From Candidatus Micrarchaeaceae archaeon (GTDB taxonomy: Archaea; Micrarchaeota; Micrarchaeia; Micrarchaeales; Micrarchaeaceae): DNA of 64,000 nt. The notes beneath the pieces were generated by a model, which saw nothing but the letters and a program-made list of their open reading frames with translations, was not told where the DNA came from and did not search any database. The stretch spans positions 1 through 64,000 of the forward strand of contig DAIDAC010000005.1 of the NCBI GenBank assembly GCA_027310825.1. Direction: 5' to 3'. The translations under genes and the position numbers were made by a program. Positions 50,208 to 57,693 of the stretch are shown piece by piece; the stretch's first letter is position 1, and each line of letters opens with the position of its first letter.

Positions 50208-51064
50208 GCGATTCTGTAAGTTTTTCGCTTTTTGATTTGAAACATACAGTGGAGAGCGGATGCCCACTGACATTTCATGGAAATTATGATGAAAAACACA
50301 ATCAGTTCAGCTACTCTTACGATTCTGCACTGCTGAAACTCAAGTACTCCGGAAATGTTGAGAAAGGAAAACTAGTTTTTGATTCGAAAAGCTCTGCAAA
50401 GCAAGAAATAACGAAAAGATTCCGGCTTTCAGACAATCTTGAATCGATCTACAGAAAGATAAACACCGACACGCACGTAGATTCGACGATAAAACGTTAC
50501 AGAGGTATGAGAGTTACACTCAACGATCCTTGGGAGACGACACTCTGTTTTATCATTTCGCAGTTCAACAACGTGAAACGCATTCGGCTTATTGTCAAGA
50601 AGATGATGGATGTTTATGGTGAAGACATAACCGACGACGAGGGGAATGTCGTTGCAAAATCATTCCCTACTTGTGAAGACCTTAAAACTGCAACAGTGAA
50701 GGAGATTTTTGCATGTGGAACAGGATTTAGAGCGAAATACATCGCACACGCTGCTGAATATTGCACAAACAACATGGATTTGTACAAACTTAATCCTGGA
50801 AACTACGAAAAGCTCAAAGAAGAGCTAATGGAAATACAGGGAGTTGGCGACAAAGTCGCCGATTGTATCGCACTTATGGGCTACGGAAACCTCAAAGCGT
50901 TTCCGATTGATGTGCACATCAGGCGCAGCATGGAAAGGCTTTACTTCAAAAGCAAAAAGACAAAGATTAGAGTGTTACATGAGAAGGCTGAGGAACTATG
51001 GAACGACTACAGAGGGTATGCAAATCAGTATCTGTTTCATCGCTCGCGAATGTCACAGGCATAA
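50204..51064 (+). CDS. ogg: 8-oxoguanine DNA glycosylase (OGG1-like)
   Basis: A 286-residue HhH-GPD glycosylase of the OGG1/OGG2 type that removes oxidised guanine. The N-terminal beta domain (about 1-95) is followed by RVTLNDPWETTLCFIISQFNNVKRI and the helix-hairpin-helix MEIQGVGDKVADCIALMGYG containing catalytic Lys, then FPIDVHIRR with the catalytic Asp. The C-terminus ends YLFHRSRMSQA. It overlaps glyS by 4 nt and is coupled to it. A TATA-type promoter for the next operon begins a few bases after its stop. Confidence 0.92.
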   Translation: MSDSVSFSLFDLKHTVESGCPLTFHGNYDEKHNQFSYSYDSALLKLKYSGNVEKGKLVFDSKSSAKQEITKRFRLSDNLESIYRKINTDTHVDSTIKRYRGMRVTLNDPWETTLCFIISQFNNVKRIRLIVKKMMDVYGEDITDDEGNVVAKSFPTCEDLKTATVKEIFACGTGFRAKYIAHAAEYCTNNMDLYKLNPGNYEKLKEELMEIQGVGDKVADCIALMGYGNLKAFPIDVHIRRSMERLYFKSKKTKIRVLHEKAEELWNDYRGYANQYLFHRSRMSQA

Positions 51065-51085
51065 AACAAAGACATAAATATCTTT

Positions 51086-51112
51086 GTTGTATCAATACAA
51101 CATATGTTGTAT
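51086..51112 (+). promoter_or_regulatory. Three half-site palindromic operator at the HTH-nucleotidyltransferase/HEPN promoter
   Basis: GTTGTAT-CA-ATACAAC (51086-51101) is followed by ATAT and a third half-site, so that ATACAAC-ATAT-GTTGTAT (51095-51112) is an 18-bp perfect palindrome covering the ATG at 51104. A TATA element TAAATAT (51075-51081) lies about 26 nt before that ATG. A dimeric HTH protein bound here would block start of a leaderless transcript. Confidence 0.75.
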
Positions 51113-51715
51113 AAACACCTAAATGCGACGACTCTTAGAATAATTTGGCTCTACTCTGGAGATTACAGACGAGCATTTTATACAAGAGAGATTGCCCGTT
51201 CTGTAAATGTGGATGTTAAGGCAGTGCAGATTCAGCTTAAGCGACTGGAAAGGGCAGGATTACTTAAAAGCGTTGTTCGTGGTAAAAATCTTGAGTATAG
51301 GTTGAACTTAAATAATCTAATATCAGAATATTATCTTATTCTCGCTGAGAACTTTGCGGCCCTGATGCTTCTAGACGAGGAACCTGTGATAAAGAAACTG
51401 GTCGAACATATGAAAATGCACGACTCGAGTAGTTCATTAATACTTTTCGGTAGTTATGCGAAGAGAAATGTCAAAGGAAACAGCGACATAGATTTGTTGG
51501 CGATAACAAAGAGCAGAAATTTGAAGAAAGTGGCCAGCGTGACAGGAAAGCATGTAGGGAAAGAAACAAATCTGTTGCAGATGACGGAAAAGGCCTTTGC
51601 AGACGGGATAAAAAAGCAAGATCCGCTAGTGATTGAGGTGCTATCTAACCACATAGTTCTTTGGAATGCCGATAAGTTCTGTAATATAGTATGGGATTGT
51701 TATGCCGGAAGATAA
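51104..51715 (+). CDS. HTH-nucleotidyltransferase protein (MNT-type antitoxin candidate)
   Basis: A 203-residue two-domain protein. The N-terminal winged-helix (about 8-70) shows TREIARSVNVDVKAVQIQLKRLERAGLL. The C-terminal minimal nucleotidyltransferase has LILFGSYAKRNVKGNSDIDLLAI (Gly-Ser and Asp-x-Asp intact), as in MNT antitoxins that can AMPylate a HEPN partner. It overlaps the HEPN gene by 14 nt and starts inside an exact palindrome, so autoregulation through the HTH is likely. Known HTH-NTase/HEPN pairs are toxin-antitoxin systems; toxin activity here is inference. Confidence 0.88.
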   Translation: MLYKHLNATTLRIIWLYSGDYRRAFYTREIARSVNVDVKAVQIQLKRLERAGLLKSVVRGKNLEYRLNLNNLISEYYLILAENFAALMLLDEEPVIKKLVEHMKMHDSSSSLILFGSYAKRNVKGNSDIDLLAITKSRNLKKVASVTGKHVGKETNLLQMTEKAFADGIKKQDPLVIEVLSNHIVLWNADKFCNIVWDCYAGR

Positions 51716-52202
51716 GGAACTCTCTAAAAAGTTGAAATGGTGTCTCAAAGCGAGTAATGGTATCGAACTTATAGAACCGTCTGAAAATCTGGCAAAAGCA
51801 TACATGGAGAAATCTGAGACTGCGCTTAGGTCAATGGAGGCGAATGCAAAGGCGGATATCAAGGACTGGTTTGTATCAGCAAGCTATTACGCAAAATATT
51901 TTGCAGTTTACGCACTGTTATCAAAGTTCGGCTTCAGATGTGAAAACCACGATTGCACGATTGCGCTATTCGAATATCTTTTAAAGGACAACGTGCCAAA
52001 AGATTTGGTAGATGAACTAAAAGCGTCAAAAAGTGGTAGGATAGAAGCTCAATACTACACCACAAAAATAACTGTAAATGTGGAAGGGATAGATCTACAA
52101 ACTAAAAACTTTGTTCTGGAGATGGGAAAGTTGGTTGATTCAACAACAAGAACGAAGATAGAAGGTGCAAGAGCAACAATCAAAGATTTGGTTGGTAAAT
52201 AG
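51702..52202 (+). CDS. HEPN-domain protein (UPF0332-like toxin candidate)
   Basis: A 166-residue helical HEPN protein: SEKTETALRSM-type first helix, then DWFVSASYYAKYFAVYALLSKFGFRC, matching the YYAxFHAxxALL pattern of the UPF0332 branch, with NHDCTIALFEYLL following. A clean R-x4-6-H RNase motif is not obvious; the nearest is RCENH. It is the expected partner of the overlapping HTH-nucleotidyltransferase gene. If the pair is a toxin-antitoxin module, this is the RNase-type component. The translin gene starts 7 nt later. Confidence 0.85.
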   Translation: MPEDKELSKKLKWCLKASNGIELIEPSENLAKAYMEKSETALRSMEANAKADIKDWFVSASYYAKYFAVYALLSKFGFRCENHDCTIALFEYLLKDNVPKDLVDELKASKSGRIEAQYYTTKITVNVEGIDLQTKNFVLEMGKLVDSTTRTKIEGARATIKDLVGK

Positions 52203-52209
52203 TGGTAAA

Positions 52210-52785
52210 ATGAAAAACTTGGATTCTGAAATAGATGAAGTTGCAAGGTTCCTTGAAGAGAAGCAAAAGAACTTCGACAAGGTAATGGATATGTCGAGAG
52301 CCGTAGTCAGGACTGCAGGCCAGTCGATAACATTGCTTCACAACAATGAAAAGGATTCTGCGAAAAAGAAACTTGCTGAGATGAAGAGGAGCGTTGACTC
52401 GCTCAAGAAGATAGATGGACAGTTTAGATATCAGACACTGCAAGCATATCAGGAATATACTGAAGCGTTCGCGTTCTACACGATTAAAGTGGACAAGAAG
52501 ATCCCTTGCAGAGAAGAGATTGACGTTGACTTTGATGCCTATCTTCTTGGCCTTATGGATGTTGTGGGAGAACTGAAAAGAGAAATACTGGAAGCCCTGC
52601 GAAAAGACGATATAAAGAGCGCGGAATGGTATCTCGATACAATGAAGCAGATATACGACAGCACAAGAAGCCTGAGATTCGCTGAAGCCGTGCTCCAGGG
52701 ATTCAGGAAGAAGCAGGACGTCGCTCGAATACAACTCGAAAACGCTGGAAGCGAGATACTGCAGTTCAAATCAAGCAGAAGATAA
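52210..52785 (+). CDS. Translin/TRAX-family protein
   Basis: A 191-residue all-helical protein of the translin family: DEVARFLEEKQKNF at the start, EYTEAFAFYTIKVDKKIP, and the diagnostic YLLGLMDVVGELKREILEALRK with IKSAEWYLDTMKQIYDSTRSL. Archaeal homologues assemble into octamers and act as RNA nucleases (C3PO-like). ATG 52210 follows GTGGT, and the gene lies 7 nt after the HEPN gene, so it may be cotranscribed with that pair. The 3' end overlaps the convergent HTH gene by 15 nt. Confidence 0.92.
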   Translation: MKNLDSEIDEVARFLEEKQKNFDKVMDMSRAVVRTAGQSITLLHNNEKDSAKKKLAEMKRSVDSLKKIDGQFRYQTLQAYQEYTEAFAFYTIKVDKKIPCREEIDVDFDAYLLGLMDVVGELKREILEALRKDDIKSAEWYLDTMKQIYDSTRSLRFAEAVLQGFRKKQDVARIQLENAGSEILQFKSSRR

Positions 52786-53112
52786 CTGCGAAACGATCGC
52801 CATCGTCTCTTTAACCAGCTTTTCGCTAGATGCAATTTCGTCTATTTTGCTTTTTACCGTTTTCTTGTCTGTGTTCTGCGATATCGCAGTCATCAAAGGC
52901 CCGATAAGATCGTTTTTTTCGATCACTTGTTCCGCCTTTGCTATTTCCTTCGAATATTTTCCCGTTAGGTATTTGCTGATCGCTGGCTGGACCACGCCCA
53001 GTGCTTTTGATATCGCGACCTGCCCCATGCCGCTCTTGCTTAGCCTCTTCGCCGCTGCGATTCTGACTGCAGGAATAGTTACCTTGAATATTTCGTCACA
53101 GTTGTTGTACAT
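52771..53112 (-). CDS. HTH transcriptional regulator (Xre-like)
   Basis: A 113-residue regulator whose N-terminal half is a helix-turn-helix: IPAVRIAAAKRLSKSGMGQVAISKALGVVQPAISKYLTG, similar to the archaeal HTH that heads ThiR-like proteins. The C-terminal half is a helical bundle without a recognised ligand-binding domain. It lies 5 nt after the RpiB-like gene on the same strand and shares its transcript, so it may respond to the same metabolite. Confidence 0.85.
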   Translation of the reverse strand: MYNNCDEIFKVTIPAVRIAAAKRLSKSGMGQVAISKALGVVQPAISKYLTGKYSKEIAKAEQVIEKNDLIGPLMTAISQNTDKKTVKSKIDEIASSEKLVKETMAIVSQLSSA

Positions 53113-53117
53113 AGTAT

Positions 53118-53756
53118 CTACTGTTCATCAAGCCCAAACGACTCCTTTAGCGCCTTGAGGACTCCCTTTTTCCTTACTGAGTCAACGGTATCTTTGAGGT
53201 CACTTGCAACCGTGGATTTCTCTGCTGCCCTTGCGCCCCTCGACATTTTCTGTTCTGCGCTTGCCAACTTGCCCTTTACTCCGGAAAACAGACCTGGCCC
53301 TTTTGCTACAGGCATCTGCTGCGGTGCTTGCTGCTGTTGCTGCCTTGGTTGCGTCTGTCGCGCTTTCACTGGCGCCTGTGCAGCAGAAGGTTCCTCTTCG
53401 CTCACGAGCCCTTGGACTATTGACTCTAGTTCTCGCCTTCCGGCCTTTGAAGTGTCAACAATCACGACGTTTGCCCTTGTGGAGCTCATCGACTCCATGG
53501 CGTCTTCCTGGTCTTTGCAGACAACTGCCCTTACCCCCGAAAGCTTGTTTGCAGAAATCGCCACGTCCTTTGCGCTGTGGCACATCAGAAGTATGAGGTC
53601 GAAGCCGGAATCTATGTTGTTCTTGAGGTCGGATAGAAGATCGCGCACGTCTTCGCTCTTCGTCTCGCTGATTATGCTGCCGTGTCCAGTCGCACCTATT
53701 ATGTTCGATGCAGCTACGCTGTTCCTGAAATCGTCACTTATTATATAAATCCTCAA
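53118..53756 (-). CDS. RpiB/LacAB-like domain protein with Gln/Pro-rich tail
   Basis: A 212-residue protein. Residues 1-120 follow the RpiB/LacAB pattern: MRIYIISDDF, SGFDLILLMCHSAKDVAISANKLSGVRAVVCKDQEDA and STRANVVIVD, corresponding to DGIxxCGTGIGMSIAANKVxGIRAA and HNxANVL. The catalytic motif around the Cys (CGTGIG) reads MCHSAKD here, so isomerase activity is doubtful. Residues 125-150 are a Gln/Pro linker and the C-terminus is a charged helix. It is in an operon with an HTH regulator, suggesting a sensor role. Fold assignment is inferred from pattern. Confidence 0.6.
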   Translation of the reverse strand: MRIYIISDDFRNSVAASNIIGATGHGSIISETKSEDVRDLLSDLKNNIDSGFDLILLMCHSAKDVAISANKLSGVRAVVCKDQEDAMESMSSTRANVVIVDTSKAGRRELESIVQGLVSEEEPSAAQAPVKARQTQPRQQQQQAPQQMPVAKGPGLFSGVKGKLASAEQKMSRGARAAEKSTVASDLKDTVDSVRKKGVLKALKESFGLDEQ

Positions 53757-53859
53757 AGCATCACTTCATTGGCTAGAACGCCTAAACCTATTAATATCTC
53801 GGTAGGTAGCATTAATAATCTTATCGGCGGTAATACTAACTATAAAATCAGGTGTTATA

Positions 53860-54096
53860 TTGTCAAGAGGAAAAGAAACATCAGTCCACTGCGACCAGTG
53901 CGGAAGGACAGTGCCAAGGAACAAGGGTGTAATGTTCGAGAAGCCTATCAGCTTCAACACGGGCATGCAAAACACCAATGACGTAAGATTCTTCGAAAGA
54001 AGGAAGATATGGTACTGCATAAGCTGCGCAAAGCACAGGGGAATATTCGAGAAAAAGAAACGACAGGCTATCGAACACGCTAAAAAGCAAATGTGA
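53860..54096 (+). CDS. rps26e: Ribosomal protein S26e
   Basis: A 78-residue zinc-binding ribosomal protein matching S26e: HCDQCGRTVPRNKGVM, then a variable segment and KIWYCISCAKHRGIFEKKKRQA, corresponding to the CxxC..VPxDKA and YCxxCAxHxxI of known S26e. The four Cys bind zinc near the mRNA exit of the small subunit. It is shorter than the crenarchaeal protein at the N-terminus. The TTG start at 53860 has GGTG 5 nt upstream. It overlaps the following membrane gene. Confidence 0.82.
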   Translation: MSRGKETSVHCDQCGRTVPRNKGVMFEKPISFNTGMQNTNDVRFFERRKIWYCISCAKHRGIFEKKKRQAIEHAKKQM

Positions 54097-55118
54097 CCTC
54101 CATGGTTATGAGCCCCGACGACCTGCTCATTTTCAAGTCCCGTGAAGAGGTTCAGGGGGAAAAGCAAAAGAAAGCGGAGGAGAAACAGGCCAAAAAGAAA
54201 AAGAAGGAGGCGAAGCCTCAGCCTGTTGCTCCCGAACCAGAGCCAGAACCGGTTACCGTTCCTAAACAGCCGCAGATGCCGCCGCAGCCACGGCAAATGC
54301 AGCCGCCTATAGTGAAGCCTGCTCCTGTTGTAGAGAAAGAAGAAGCTCCTGCACCCATTCCAGAAACTCTCGTCAGCACAGATCTGGAGCTCGAGGCAAA
54401 ACTTGGATACGAAGAGGCTCCGAAAGCACCAGTAGGGAATACCCAGGTTCCTGCAAGAAAAGTAAGCATACACGAGATGAAGAAGATTGCAGAGCACATG
54501 GGCTGCGAGCTGCACCCTTGGAGGAAGGCATACGCAATCTGCGACTACTGCAAAAGGCCGTTCTGCTACGAAGACATTATTGAGCATGGCGGAGTATACT
54601 ACTGCCTCGATGACATCGACAAGGTCCCACAGTCTGTGAAGCAGCAGCAGACGTTCAGGTACAACAGCCTGGGAGTCGTGAGCGCGACATTCTACATGTT
54701 TGTCTTTTTGATCTTCATGTATTATTCTTACAGCAATTTGATTGCATTGTTCAATGCATTCTCTACCCAAGGACTTTCCGCATTTTTCCAGACGCTTCTG
54801 CAGAGCCAAGAACTGCTGATGGCAGAGGCGGTGCTTGCATTGCTTTCGCTTGTGGGTGGAATAATGATAATGCTGCAGACTGAGCGCAGCTTCAAGATCG
54901 GCGCAGCCATCGGGCTTGTCACAGTAGGATTGTTCAGCTACCAGTTCCTGAACAGCTACATGTTATCCTATGCAATAGTGGCAAGCGTGTCGTCAGCCGG
55001 ACTGATTATGCTGGCTTATTCAAGGGTTGCTTACGAATCGCTGCCGACAAGTGAAGTCGACAAAGCAATGGTTTCTGCAAAAAGCGGAGTGATGGGAGTA
55101 GCAAAAGACAGCTTCTGA
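54093..55118 (+). CDS. Membrane protein with B-box-like zinc finger
   Basis: Not recognised as a family. 341 residues: a long charged/Pro-rich N-terminal region (Lys runs at about 24-41, then Pro/Gln-rich to 90), a zinc finger at 138-171 (Cys138, His141, Cys150, Cys153, Cys158, Cys171) resembling a B-box, and four transmembrane helices (about 193-220, 243-262, 268-288, 291-310). A cytosolic finger on a membrane bundle suggests recruitment to the membrane. GTG 54093 overlaps the S26e stop; ATGs at 54102 and 54108 are alternatives. Confidence 0.75.
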   Translation: MTSMVMSPDDLLIFKSREEVQGEKQKKAEEKQAKKKKKEAKPQPVAPEPEPEPVTVPKQPQMPPQPRQMQPPIVKPAPVVEKEEAPAPIPETLVSTDLELEAKLGYEEAPKAPVGNTQVPARKVSIHEMKKIAEHMGCELHPWRKAYAICDYCKRPFCYEDIIEHGGVYYCLDDIDKVPQSVKQQQTFRYNSLGVVSATFYMFVFLIFMYYSYSNLIALFNAFSTQGLSAFFQTLLQSQELLMAEAVLALLSLVGGIMIMLQTERSFKIGAAIGLVTVGLFSYQFLNSYMLSYAIVASVSSAGLIMLAYSRVAYESLPTSEVDKAMVSAKSGVMGVAKDSF

Positions 55119-55123
55119 TAGCG

Positions 55124-55816
55124 CTAAGGTATCAACGTCAGCGGCGGCATCATGCTGGCGCCGAATCGCCTCTGTGGTATGACCGTGTATAGTTCTCCAT
55201 ATACATGCAACTGCCTGAGAAGCGCCTTGTTTCTTTGCAACATATCGGGAATGGCAGGCCATGAAGCGAGATGAATCGACGGATACTGAGCCATGAGTGG
55301 CATGGTTTCCGGGCTTGCGGCGTTTGTGAGTACGATTGGCTTGCCGGCTTCTCCAAATCCTCTGGCGACCCTGACAGAATCTTCTATCTGCACGTCGACG
55401 GCTGTGCCCGCTTTCGCATTCTTGTCGCCAAGCTTGAGTATGTCAAAAAGCGGCAGGTCGTGTATACTTGAAAAACGCAATATCGCCGGCAATTGGCCTC
55501 TGCTCGCAGATAATCCGTAAGGAATGTAGTGGATGGTTTCGCCAAAACATGCTTTGCGGAGAAACTTCGGTATATCCGGATGCATCAGCTCTATAGAATC
55601 GGGGTCTCTCCACGAAGATTCTAGAACGTCGTCCATCTGCTCCTTTGTCAGTGTAGGATAAGCTTTGGATATTCCAATGCGCCTGATCGTCGGAAGGTCT
55701 ACAGATATTTTGTACTTGTCTTCGACATAGTCCCTTATGCACTTGGGAGTGTTTGCAACATTGCCGTCTATGTCGACTCCCAGTTTCCTGGTGAAAGGCG
55801 CAGTTATTTTCTGCAT
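55124..55816 (-). CDS. HAD-superfamily nucleotidase-like protein
   Basis: A 230-residue HAD-fold protein resembling 5'(3')-deoxyribonucleotidases: motif I is LGVDIDGNVAN with the two Asp, and late blocks VDVQIEDSVRVA, GKPIVLTNAAS and WPAI follow the fold. Such enzymes remove phosphate from nucleoside monophosphates. It is last in a tight three-gene set after PRTase-like and OMP-decarboxylase-like genes, separated by 9 nt from the latter, which supports a nucleotide substrate. It ends 5 nt from the convergent membrane gene. Confidence 0.75.
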   Translation of the reverse strand: MQKITAPFTRKLGVDIDGNVANTPKCIRDYVEDKYKISVDLPTIRRIGISKAYPTLTKEQMDDVLESSWRDPDSIELMHPDIPKFLRKACFGETIHYIPYGLSASRGQLPAILRFSSIHDLPLFDILKLGDKNAKAGTAVDVQIEDSVRVARGFGEAGKPIVLTNAASPETMPLMAQYPSIHLASWPAIPDMLQRNKALLRQLHVYGELYTVIPQRRFGASMMPPLTLIP

Positions 55817-55825
55817 TCGACCACG

Positions 55826-56545
55826 CTAAACTGCGTTCCTGAACAATGCTCTTACGATGTCAGGAAGCGTTTCTGGAGCAGCGACATTCTTGTGGCTTAT
55901 GACGACGTATTCGACGCCATCGATGACTCTAACAAGGTCTTCGAGCTTTGTGACTCTTCTTTGCGAGCCTGCATCCTTCGGATCGACTCTTATGCCGGTT
56001 ACAAGTTTTGGAATCTGGAGCGCCTTGATTTCAGGGACTTCAAGCATTTTTCCTTCGCAGACCATTGCTGCGCAGCCAGCCTCTTGGGCGATAGCGCCGA
56101 AGACTGCTATCTGCTGTTCCAGCGATCGGCCGTACATGCGCTGCACTTCTTCTTGCGCTATCTTGGTGTGGACTGTGAATGCCACTACGCCGGTTCCATG
56201 TTTTTTATTATCCTCGACAAAGTCGTGGAGTATCTCTCCGCCCATGCTTGCAGCCATTGTGACTAGTTCGATGTCGAGGCCTCCTTCCCTGACCCTTTCC
56301 ATGACCCTTTTTGCAGTGTCTGCACCGTGCGCAACCTTCAAATCAGCGAAGATGTGTGAGAAACCGACATAGTTTGAAGCTATCGTTCCAGTGAATGCAT
56401 CGATATTCAACTTTACGCCTATGTTAGCGGCGACAAAAGAAACGCCGAATTCTCTTTGCAACGTATTAAGCGCAGCACTTCCTTTGTCAAAGGTTTCCCT
56501 ACCAGCATTGAAGTCAAGTCCCAGATATGCTCGTTTCAAAACCAT
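55826..56545 (-). CDS. OMP-decarboxylase-like (PyrF suprafamily) protein
   Basis: A 239-residue TIM-barrel protein of the OMP decarboxylase/hexulose-phosphate synthase suprafamily: YLGLDFNAGRE and GVKLNIDAF at the start, FADLKVAHGADTAKRV for the DxKxxD motif, GIRVDPKDAGSQRRVT for the late phosphate segment, and VISHKNVA instead of the usual VVGRxI. The second Asp of DxKxxD is His73 and the phosphate-binding Arg is absent, so canonical UMP synthesis is uncertain. It sits between PyrE-like and nucleotidase genes, overlapping neither. Confidence 0.78.
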   Translation of the reverse strand: MVLKRAYLGLDFNAGRETFDKGSAALNTLQREFGVSFVAANIGVKLNIDAFTGTIASNYVGFSHIFADLKVAHGADTAKRVMERVREGGLDIELVTMAASMGGEILHDFVEDNKKHGTGVVAFTVHTKIAQEEVQRMYGRSLEQQIAVFGAIAQEAGCAAMVCEGKMLEVPEIKALQIPKLVTGIRVDPKDAGSQRRVTKLEDLVRVIDGVEYVVISHKNVAAPETLPDIVRALFRNAV

Positions 56546-56549
56546 GTTT

Positions 56550-57635
56550 TCACTTTGCTGCTATTGGTGCAGGAGCTGCCTTCGCCCTTGCAAGCGCCCT
56601 TAGATCGGGGGCAACAGATTTTGTCCATTCCCACGGTTCTGCAAGCCAGTCCGCAACTATCTGCCGCTGTTCGTGTGTTATGTATCCCTTCTCTTCCGCT
56701 ACATCGAAGAAGGTTTTTGCGCCAACTAGATGAACAAGGCTTGCTTTTCCGTCCTGCTCAAGACGTCTTATTCTTTCGACGCCGGCTGGGTGGCCGTAGT
56801 AGAATACTGCAGTGTCGATAATTTTTACGCCGTGTGCCGCATCATAGCCAAAGCTATTGTATAGGACAGTAGCATTTTGTGTTGTTTCTGCTGCTGTGAC
56901 CAACTCTTCACCGCACACGATCACAGCTGTGGCTTCTGGAGATGGCACTGGACCTTCAACGAAGTCGATGAGCCTCTTCCCTGTGTCGATCGCATTTATT
57001 TCCTTTCGCATTTCTCTTGCGTAGTTTGTGCATGGAGAGACCCTTAATCTCCTGGAGTTTATGGTATCAACATCAGATACCATGTCATCTAGCTGTCTCC
57101 TTGTTTCGTCACCTATGTAAACGCCGCCGGTCATGTTTGGTATGACGACTATATAACCGTCCTTCGAGGGAGGGTTCTCTCGGAGTTCATCGATTAGAGC
57201 AAATGCCATTTGCGAGCCGAAAAACTCTCTTATGTATTGGTGTGTGAGAAGCCCTTTTACTCTTAGATACGATGGCCCTATGTGCCTCGGGTCGTTTGGA
57301 TTGTTCTGAAGCTCGACAAGCAGGTCGTGCACTTCCTTTGGAATCAGACCTTCGTTGAGCATCGTGTTTGCCTGGCCAGAATATTTGTAGGTGCCAACTT
57401 TCTTTATCTTCTCTCTGTCTCTTACGTCGACAAGAACGTTGTTAGCTGAAACTGGACCGAGCTCTTTCGTTATATCGAAAAGCAATGTGACCAGGACTTC
57501 TGCAATCTCTCTTTCGCTGAGCCTTTCGTTATATCCTCTCTCCATAATTGGCTTTACTTTTGCAATTGCTCTGTCGATTACGTCGAATTCCATCTCTCCC
57601 TTTGCTCCGGATTCCAATTTTGCTGCTGCTGCCAT
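56550..57635 (-). CDS. Phosphoribosyltransferase-like protein (PyrE-like)
   Basis: A 361-residue protein. The N-terminal ~125 residues are a helical extension with no recognised domain. The C-terminal part follows the orotate PRTase layout: YIVVIPNMTGGVYIGDETRRQL, then TAVIVCGEELVTAAETTQNATVLYN at the PRPP-loop position (usually a hydrophobic strand with DD/ED then TTGG), and an end like PyrE, KGYITHEQRQIVADWLAEPWEW. The loop has Glu-Glu but TAAET replaces TTGG. It is 4 nt from the PyrF-like gene, mimicking a split UMP synthase. Function inferred only. Confidence 0.7.
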   Translation of the reverse strand: MAAAAKLESGAKGEMEFDVIDRAIAKVKPIMERGYNERLSEREIAEVLVTLLFDITKELGPVSANNVLVDVRDREKIKKVGTYKYSGQANTMLNEGLIPKEVHDLLVELQNNPNDPRHIGPSYLRVKGLLTHQYIREFFGSQMAFALIDELRENPPSKDGYIVVIPNMTGGVYIGDETRRQLDDMVSDVDTINSRRLRVSPCTNYAREMRKEINAIDTGKRLIDFVEGPVPSPEATAVIVCGEELVTAAETTQNATVLYNSFGYDAAHGVKIIDTAVFYYGHPAGVERIRRLEQDGKASLVHLVGAKTFFDVAEEKGYITHEQRQIVADWLAEPWEWTKSVAPDLRALARAKAAPAPIAAK

Positions 57636-57693
57636 ACCATTCACCGAATACGCTTAGTTCCAACTCCTATTTATGCGTTTCTTTGCGGATGGG

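Noticed and set aside
53766-54809. A 347-codon minus-strand frame overlapping S26e and the membrane protein gene
   Set aside because: Its translation is rich in Leu/Arg/Phe runs without any motif and lies opposite two well-supported genes. It is an antisense by-product.
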